Below, piece by piece: positions 59,654 through 64,000 of a stretch of DNA of 64,000 bases. A program made the position numbers and the translations under genes. Source of the stretch: Desertivirga arenae (GTDB lineage: Bacteria; Bacteroidota; Bacteroidia; Sphingobacteriales; Sphingobacteriaceae); assembly GCF_017355785.1 (NCBI RefSeq), contig NZ_JAFEWE010000014.1:62001-126000 (forward strand), in the 5' to 3' direction. Position 1 is the stretch's first letter; each line of letters opens with the position of its first letter. The notes beneath the pieces are model-generated. The model searched no databases and was not told the DNA's origin. It saw nothing but the letters and a program-made list of their open reading frames with translations.

Positions 59654-60457
59654 TTAAGACAACAGCACCTCCTCCGCGCCATCCCCTGATACCTGCCCAA
59701 AACGCCTTTGTTGAACCTTATCATACTCCTTCACATAGTCAGGGTGTTCCGTCCCGCATATCCTGTCCCAGGTACGGAAATAAAGACCGTAATTGCCTTT
59801 AAACTTGCTATGGTGGAGATTATGATGAACAGAGGAATTGAACACTTCGAAAAAGAAAGAATACCTGAAAGACCTCGGCATAATTTCATATCCCAGAAGT
59901 CCATATACATTAATTATAAATCCGAGTAGGATAAATAAGAAAATCGCAAGAGGATGCATTGGCAGAACAAATGCCAGAACAATTAGTACACCGCCCTCTG
60001 TAAGCGACTCAAGAATATGAAAAGAATAAGAGGCCCAGGGAGAAGGATTAGTTGATCTATGGTGAACAACATGAGCAATACGAAATATCTTTTTGTGATG
60101 CAGCAGCCTGTGCATCCAGTAGAAATAGGTGTCGTGAATGATCAGGCTTAATATAACGCTTATGGGTAACCACCAAAGTGGGTAAGCATCCAGGTCATGA
60201 TAGATCAGCGTAGCTTTTGTAATAGGTGAAAACATCACCGCCACCCCGATCAAAGAAAATATAAAAGCTGAAACAAGGGAATTTTTTACCTCCAAAATAA
60301 AATCCTCCGCCTTTGCCTTACGAGACTGGATCTTATTGGCGACAAACTTCAAACTTAATAAGCGGTAGAATAAGAAAAATGAGATCCCTGCAATAAAAAA
60401 ATACCTAACCAGTGTAAAACCAAAAGCTTTGGCTGTTTCTAAAATTAAATCCTTCAT
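59654..60457 (-). CDS. Sterol desaturase/fatty acid hydroxylase family protein
   Basis: A 267-residue membrane protein starting at the ATG at 60457 (a GTG one codon earlier is possible). The di-iron histidine clusters are all present: HDTYFYWMHRLLHH, HVVHHRS and SVHHNLHHSKFKGNYG. It should hydroxylate or desaturate a lipid chain at the membrane. Nothing nearby names the substrate; in this phylum carotenoids or ornithine/flavolipids are options. Confidence 0.9.
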   Translation of the reverse strand: MKDLILETAKAFGFTLVRYFFIAGISFFLFYRLLSLKFVANKIQSRKAKAEDFILEVKNSLVSAFIFSLIGVAVMFSPITKATLIYHDLDAYPLWWLPISVILSLIIHDTYFYWMHRLLHHKKIFRIAHVVHHRSTNPSPWASYSFHILESLTEGGVLIVLAFVLPMHPLAIFLFILLGFIINVYGLLGYEIMPRSFRYSFFFEVFNSSVHHNLHHSKFKGNYGLYFRTWDRICGTEHPDYVKEYDKVQQRRFGQVSGDGAEEVLLS

Positions 60458-60517
60458 CACAATATCTTTGCTTTCACAAAAATAGATAGCAGGATAAATT
60501 CAATCACTTAACTTTTG

Positions 60518-61108
60518 TTAATTTCGTCGTTCGGCTATTCTTTTTCTAATGCGACTCAGGGACTGAGGAGTGATCCCCAATATAGTTGCAATATACTTAT
60601 CAAGAACTCTGTTGTTCAGGTCTGGCTTTTCTTTGATCAGTTTCACATACCGCTCCTCAGGCGTTAGCAAGATAAAATCATCCACCCTATCCATTGCTTG
60701 TGCCAGCATTGAAATAAGGAAGAAGTTCCGCCCTTCAGCAAATTGTGGGTTAGCGTCTAAAAACTCCATCAGTACATCGAAATCAACCTCTAGTAAAGTT
60801 GAATTCTCCAGAGCTTCATAATTGTAAGGAGATGTCTGATTAAAAAAAATACTATGTCTTGATGCAAAAAACTGATCCTCCCAGTAAACCTGAAGAGTAA
60901 CTTCCTCCCCATTCTCTTTAAATGTAAATACCCTGATAAGGCCCCTCTTCAGGTAACATAACTTTTTATGTAAGCTTCCTTCCTTAATATAGATTTCTCC
61001 CGGAGATACCTCCCGAACAGTAGCAAGATTAAATAATGATTCCAGGTCGCTGAGCTGAAGCTTCTCAAATGCCGAGAGATAAAACTTTATCTTTTCTTCA
61101 TCAATCAT
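60518..61108 (-). CDS. Crp/Fnr family transcriptional regulator
   Basis: A 196-residue regulator from the ATG at 61108; a GTG at 61165 gives a 19-residue extension. The cyclic-nucleotide-binding-like domain covers about 10-120 (GEIYIKEGSLHKKLCYLKRGLIRVF) and the C-terminal HTH IATILGITPQSLSRIRKRIAE is clear. It lacks the Fnr cysteines. It lies 60 bases upstream of the fatty acid hydroxylase-like gene on the same strand and may regulate it. Confidence 0.9.
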   Translation of the reverse strand: MIDEEKIKFYLSAFEKLQLSDLESLFNLATVREVSPGEIYIKEGSLHKKLCYLKRGLIRVFTFKENGEEVTLQVYWEDQFFASRHSIFFNQTSPYNYEALENSTLLEVDFDVLMEFLDANPQFAEGRNFFLISMLAQAMDRVDDFILLTPEERYVKLIKEKPDLNNRVLDKYIATILGITPQSLSRIRKRIAERRN

Positions 61109-61273
61109 ACGTTCCGCAACATTCGCGGTTAAAATATGTTTCAAAAGCGCATTTGGAGTTATCACAACAGGTTTTTATCATTCCTCTCAAGATCATACTC
61201 ATAAAACGCTACATCATCACCATTTCATTGTCCCTGTCAATTGTTATCTTTGTGCTCTAAGTTTTTATTGCAG

Positions 61274-61663
61274 ATGAGTAAGAAAATCCTTGCGTTAGAT
61301 GATGACCCGGATATTTTGGAGATCTATTCTATAACATTAGGTGCAGAAGGGTATGAAGTAAAAACACTCCTATCACCCGATAACCTCGCTGGTGCTATCG
61401 TTAGTTTCTCACCAGATCTATTATTACTTGATATCAAGATCGGTTCTTTTAACGGACTTGAAATGTGCAAAGTGCTTAAACAAAGTTCTATTACCGCAGA
61501 TATTCCTATTGTTATTGTTTCAGGTTTAGACTGTATCCATAAAGCTATTGAGGAATACGCTGCTGATGCAGTAATATCCAAGCCTTTTGATCTGGTGACT
61601 TTAGTTAATACTGTAGATCGCTTTCTGCTTGCCAAAGTTATCCCTTTAGGAAGAGCTCTATAA
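61274..61663 (+). CDS. Orphan single-domain response regulator
   Basis: A 129-residue receiver only (ATG at 61274). Acidic pair DDDPD near 8-12, phospho-acceptor Asp in LLLLDIKIGSFNG at about 54, and Lys in ISKPFD. Related in style to the receiver at 36986. No kinase lies adjacent; it may be a shared receiver for the PAS kinases elsewhere in the window. Confidence 0.9.
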   Translation: MSKKILALDDDPDILEIYSITLGAEGYEVKTLLSPDNLAGAIVSFSPDLLLLDIKIGSFNGLEMCKVLKQSSITADIPIVIVSGLDCIHKAIEEYAADAVISKPFDLVTLVNTVDRFLLAKVIPLGRAL

Positions 61664-61718
61664 GGTTGTATTGGCTAGGCGCTTCGAAATTATAGTTCCA
61701 ATAGAGCAGGTAATACAC

Positions 61719-63131
61719 CTATTTCAAAAAAGCATAATTCAGGAAGACTAAGCCGCCAGAACCTTCAACAGTAAAGGTTTTACTTTCTGCTAGCCCCTGA
61801 ACGCCATTTAAGCTGATATCAACTTTATTTTCCCCTTTCTTTAAAGGAATACGAACATAATAAATTTCAGAAGGAAGGGTTTGCCAGTTACGGGTGTCGG
61901 CCTTTTCAGAAGCTGCAGCATAAATATCAATCAAAGAAGATAACCCTTCCCTAAGCTCCTTATTCTTTGCCCCTTCTTTACCTTTCACAAGATATTGGGC
62001 CGCTTTCTTAACAGCCAGACGACTAAGCGTGGCCGACATTTCTTTCGCAAACCGTTGTTTCTGTATAGCTTGAGCTAGCCCTGTAATGTCTTCAACTTTC
62101 TCCGCATTCATGGTGTCCAAAACACCAGAAACCCTTACAGAATGACAAACCAGCGGACGGGCAACAAATTTAGGAAAAGCAACGTGCAAGGTATTCAAAT
62201 TACCTACGTTACTATCGTCACTAAAAGACATCGACCCATCAAAAGGAATTTCATTCCCCCCGGCATCCACAAAATAAAATCCTGAGAGACCTTTGGTAAG
62301 CGAAAAGAAAAAGTCCTGCTGCTCTTTTACCGGAGCCATTCCATTTTCAAAAAACACCACCAACTCGCCTCCATCTGCAGGCTTTGCTGGCTGGTACTTC
62401 ATCTTAAACAGACGCTCAAAACGCATCACTTCATCGGTAAAACCATTTTGGTAGGCTGTCCGCAATACATCCTTTTTCAGTTGAAGCGGTAGTTCGACGC
62501 CGTAATATTTCTGACTACTGGTATCATTTAAATAAAGTTCCGCAGAATTGCGGTAGGCAATAAATGCATTATTTACATCCCCCGATCTCTCGTAAATCAG
62601 TCCCTGCAACATTAACGAGAAAGCGTCCTTTGAATAGCGCTTGTCCTTATTTCCAGCATTATCACCAATCTGCTGATTTTGCAAAGTAATCCTGCGTGCT
62701 TCAACTATGGCCTCATCAGGCTGGTTAAGGTATAAGTAATTCAGAGCTTTATAATAATGGATCATAATGCCCTCAAAAGCCTCGGCTTTGTATTGCTGCA
62801 TCATCGGGTTCATCAGCAATCCAACAACTACATCAGCAGGTTTTCGCCCCTGCTCTTCAATTAATCGGTCAGCCTCATTGAAAAAATAGTTGCTGGTATC
62901 GTAGGCACCTTGTAAATGTGCCACACGCCCCTTCTCCAACAAATATAAAAGACTGTTCCTGCCGGCCTTTAATAACTTATTCGCCTCCAGTTCCTTATCT
63001 GCTTTCGAATAATTGCCTTGGGTTATGCTGGAATAATATGTTTGGATTCGACTATTATAGGTAGCACAGGAGCAAAGCAACAGCACCATCAGCGCTAAAA
63101 TGGATAAACCTTTTCTTCTTCTAAAAAGCAT
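61719..63131 (-). CDS. COG3014-type lipoprotein with TPR-like repeats
   Basis: A 470-residue lipoprotein (LLLCSC, Cys 22). It has helical repeats (about 30-220; YKALNYLYLNQPDEAIVEARRI, LQGLIYERSGDVNNAFIAYRNSAELY) and a C-terminal beta-rich part. The same arrangement with an LpoB-like gene upstream, 40 bases away, is seen in many Gram-negative genomes, so it likely acts with it at the cell envelope. Confidence 0.82.
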   Translation of the reverse strand: MLFRRRKGLSILALMVLLLCSCATYNSRIQTYYSSITQGNYSKADKELEANKLLKAGRNSLLYLLEKGRVAHLQGAYDTSNYFFNEADRLIEEQGRKPADVVVGLLMNPMMQQYKAEAFEGIMIHYYKALNYLYLNQPDEAIVEARRITLQNQQIGDNAGNKDKRYSKDAFSLMLQGLIYERSGDVNNAFIAYRNSAELYLNDTSSQKYYGVELPLQLKKDVLRTAYQNGFTDEVMRFERLFKMKYQPAKPADGGELVVFFENGMAPVKEQQDFFFSLTKGLSGFYFVDAGGNEIPFDGSMSFSDDSNVGNLNTLHVAFPKFVARPLVCHSVRVSGVLDTMNAEKVEDITGLAQAIQKQRFAKEMSATLSRLAVKKAAQYLVKGKEGAKNKELREGLSSLIDIYAAASEKADTRNWQTLPSEIYYVRIPLKKGENKVDISLNGVQGLAESKTFTVEGSGGLVFLNYAFLK

Positions 63132-63171
63132 GATAAAAAAAGGAGCGGGAAGCTCCTTAAGAATGTTGAAT

Positions 63172-63762
63172 TTAATTTTTTACGTATTTGGTGATCTTCT
63201 TATCTCCTATCCAAACTACCTCATTGGTTTCAATATTAGTCAACTCCATATTCACCTGGTAAGCAACCACCTTTTGTTTTTTGTGAGCGTCAACGATCGA
63301 ATTTATGGAACCCTGAAGGATATAATCAGCACCTTTTTCCAAGCCGAATTTTTTCATGGTAGAGGCCGATGAATTTGTCTGCTGATCAGCCTTCTCGCCC
63401 CTTAGTTCCTCACGCTTTTTACCGCCCTGTACCAAGCCTACTTTTTGAGTAAAAATGAAGCTTCGTTCAACATCTTTGGTAAATGTTTCAGCATCAATAT
63501 GTTCATGCGATTTGTTTTGAAAGAGCCCAACGATCACTACTGGTTTCTTTCCACTTTTCTCCTGCAAATGATTAGTTAGCCAGTCGGCAGTTAGAATACT
63601 GCCAGTCATTTCTTCAGCTACCAGCCGGGAATCGGTATTATTCCAGTTTCCACTGATGTCCACCGTAGTATTATTATCTATCCGGGTCACTTTACGTCCG
63701 CAGGAAACCATAAAGAAGAAAGCCATAGCGATGGCACAAAAGCTAAATTTATTGAGCTTCAT
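63172..63762 (-). CDS. lpoB: LpoB-like lipoprotein (penicillin-binding protein activator family)
   Basis: A 196-residue lipoprotein from the ATG at 63762 (ATG 63768 two codons up is possible), lipobox FMVSCG. The body matches LpoB/COG3417: NTTVDISGNWNNTDSRLVAEEM, VVIVGLFQNKSHEHIDAETF, ADYILQGSINSIVDAHKKQK, MELTNIETNEVVWIGDKKITK. In E. coli LpoB stimulates PBP1b; here it probably belongs to an envelope complex with the COG3014 protein. Confidence 0.85.
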   Translation of the reverse strand: MKLNKFSFCAIAMAFFFMVSCGRKVTRIDNNTTVDISGNWNNTDSRLVAEEMTGSILTADWLTNHLQEKSGKKPVVIVGLFQNKSHEHIDAETFTKDVERSFIFTQKVGLVQGGKKREELRGEKADQQTNSSASTMKKFGLEKGADYILQGSINSIVDAHKKQKVVAYQVNMELTNIETNEVVWIGDKKITKYVKN

Positions 63763-63804
63763 ATACATGTATAAATTGAATGTGTGTATAAACGGATGAA
63801 AGTA

Positions 63805-64000
63805 TTACCAGTTGTAATAACGGAAAGGCCGAGCGCGACCTGGGAAGTTACGGTAATAAGAACCTGAATTTCTCCAATAAGGCGAATAAAAAGAATCAGA
63901 CCAGTAGTTATTGTACAATAAAGGCCGGTTCATATTCTCCTGATGCCTCCATTCACGACGCTGTGAACGACGAGCCAAACGAGCTTCATAAAAATCGTAA
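63805..64000 (-). CDS. C-terminal end of a Tyr/Arg/Trp-rich protein (cut by the window)
   Basis: From the window end to a stop at 63805-63807, the minus strand codes for 65 residues with no internal stop, rich in Tyr, Arg, Asn and Trp (for example NMNRPLLYNNYWSD, PFRYYNW at the end). The start lies beyond the window. It is upstream of lpoB on the same strand, 42 bases away, so it is the first visible gene of the envelope cluster. Confidence 0.6.
   Translation of the reverse strand, partial: YDFYEARLARRSQRREWRHQENMNRPLLYNNYWSDSFYSPYWRNSGSYYRNFPGRARPFRYYNW

Overview
The window is a stretch of AT-rich chromosome from a member of the Bacteroidota, most likely of the Sphingobacteriaceae/Pedobacter type. 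The grounds are a SusC/SusD polysaccharide-utilisation operon, CarboxypepD_reg-like domains, a LruC protein, a Y_Y_Y/LuxR-type regulator, a FecR-unlike anti-sigma/TonB hybrid, an exosortase of the XrtN type, weak Shine-Dalgarno sequences and a TTTG/TAnnTTTG promoter. No insertion sequence, prophage, integron or CRISPR array was seen. One tRNA (Leu, anticodon CAG) is present.

Layout: 0-4.3 kb is a translationally coupled + strand trio (membrane-fused spermidine synthase, exported Tat-lipoprotein FAD oxidoreductase, polytopic membrane protein). 4.3-8.2 kb is an ECF sigma/anti-sigma pair transcribed away from a von Willebrand A lipoprotein-like protein; both the anti-sigma and the VWA protein carry pieces that look like the N-terminus of a SusC receptor. 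8.3-21.7 kb is a glucan utilisation locus, all on the minus strand: SusC, SusD, GH144 endo-beta-1,2-glucanase-like enzyme, GH43-like enzyme and GH3 beta-glucosidase, ending at a strong terminator, then its probable regulator (beta-propeller, Y_Y_Y, LuxR HTH). I read it as a beta-1,2-glucan locus, by inference from the GH144 plus GH3 pair.

22-31.8 kb holds a TRIC channel, a PAS kinase ending in a STAS/SEC14-like domain, a LruC surface lipoprotein, a purple-acid-phosphatase-like enzyme, an RsbQ-type hydrolase coupled to a PAS/histidine-box protein without ATPase domain, and a thioredoxin-reductase-like flavoprotein with an AraC regulator. 31.8-36.9 kb holds YjbR, tRNA-Leu, the remnant of a VOC gene, a lipoprotein, an MFS carrier, a PQQ-type sugar dehydrogenase and a voltage-gated K+ channel with a zinc ribbon. 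37-47.8 kb holds two large PAS kinases, a response regulator, small proteins, a pectinesterase-like secreted protein, a TetR regulator with a near-perfect operator, an MBL-fold hydrolase and a half-length YehS protein.

47.8-64 kb holds a methionine aminopeptidase, a TIMP/netrin-like secreted protein, an alpha/beta hydrolase, and then the most unusual system of the window: a VIT-domain membrane protein with a PEP-CTERM-like tail and, overlapping it by 4 bases, an exosortase (XrtN) with an EpsI-like C-terminal domain, preceded by two copies of a 24-bp palindromic repeat. This is followed by a secreted propeller-like protein, a drug exporter, a small porin-like barrel protein, a DMT exporter, DoxX, a fatty-acid hydroxylase-family protein, a Crp-type regulator, a response regulator and a COG3014/LpoB envelope cluster cut by the window end.
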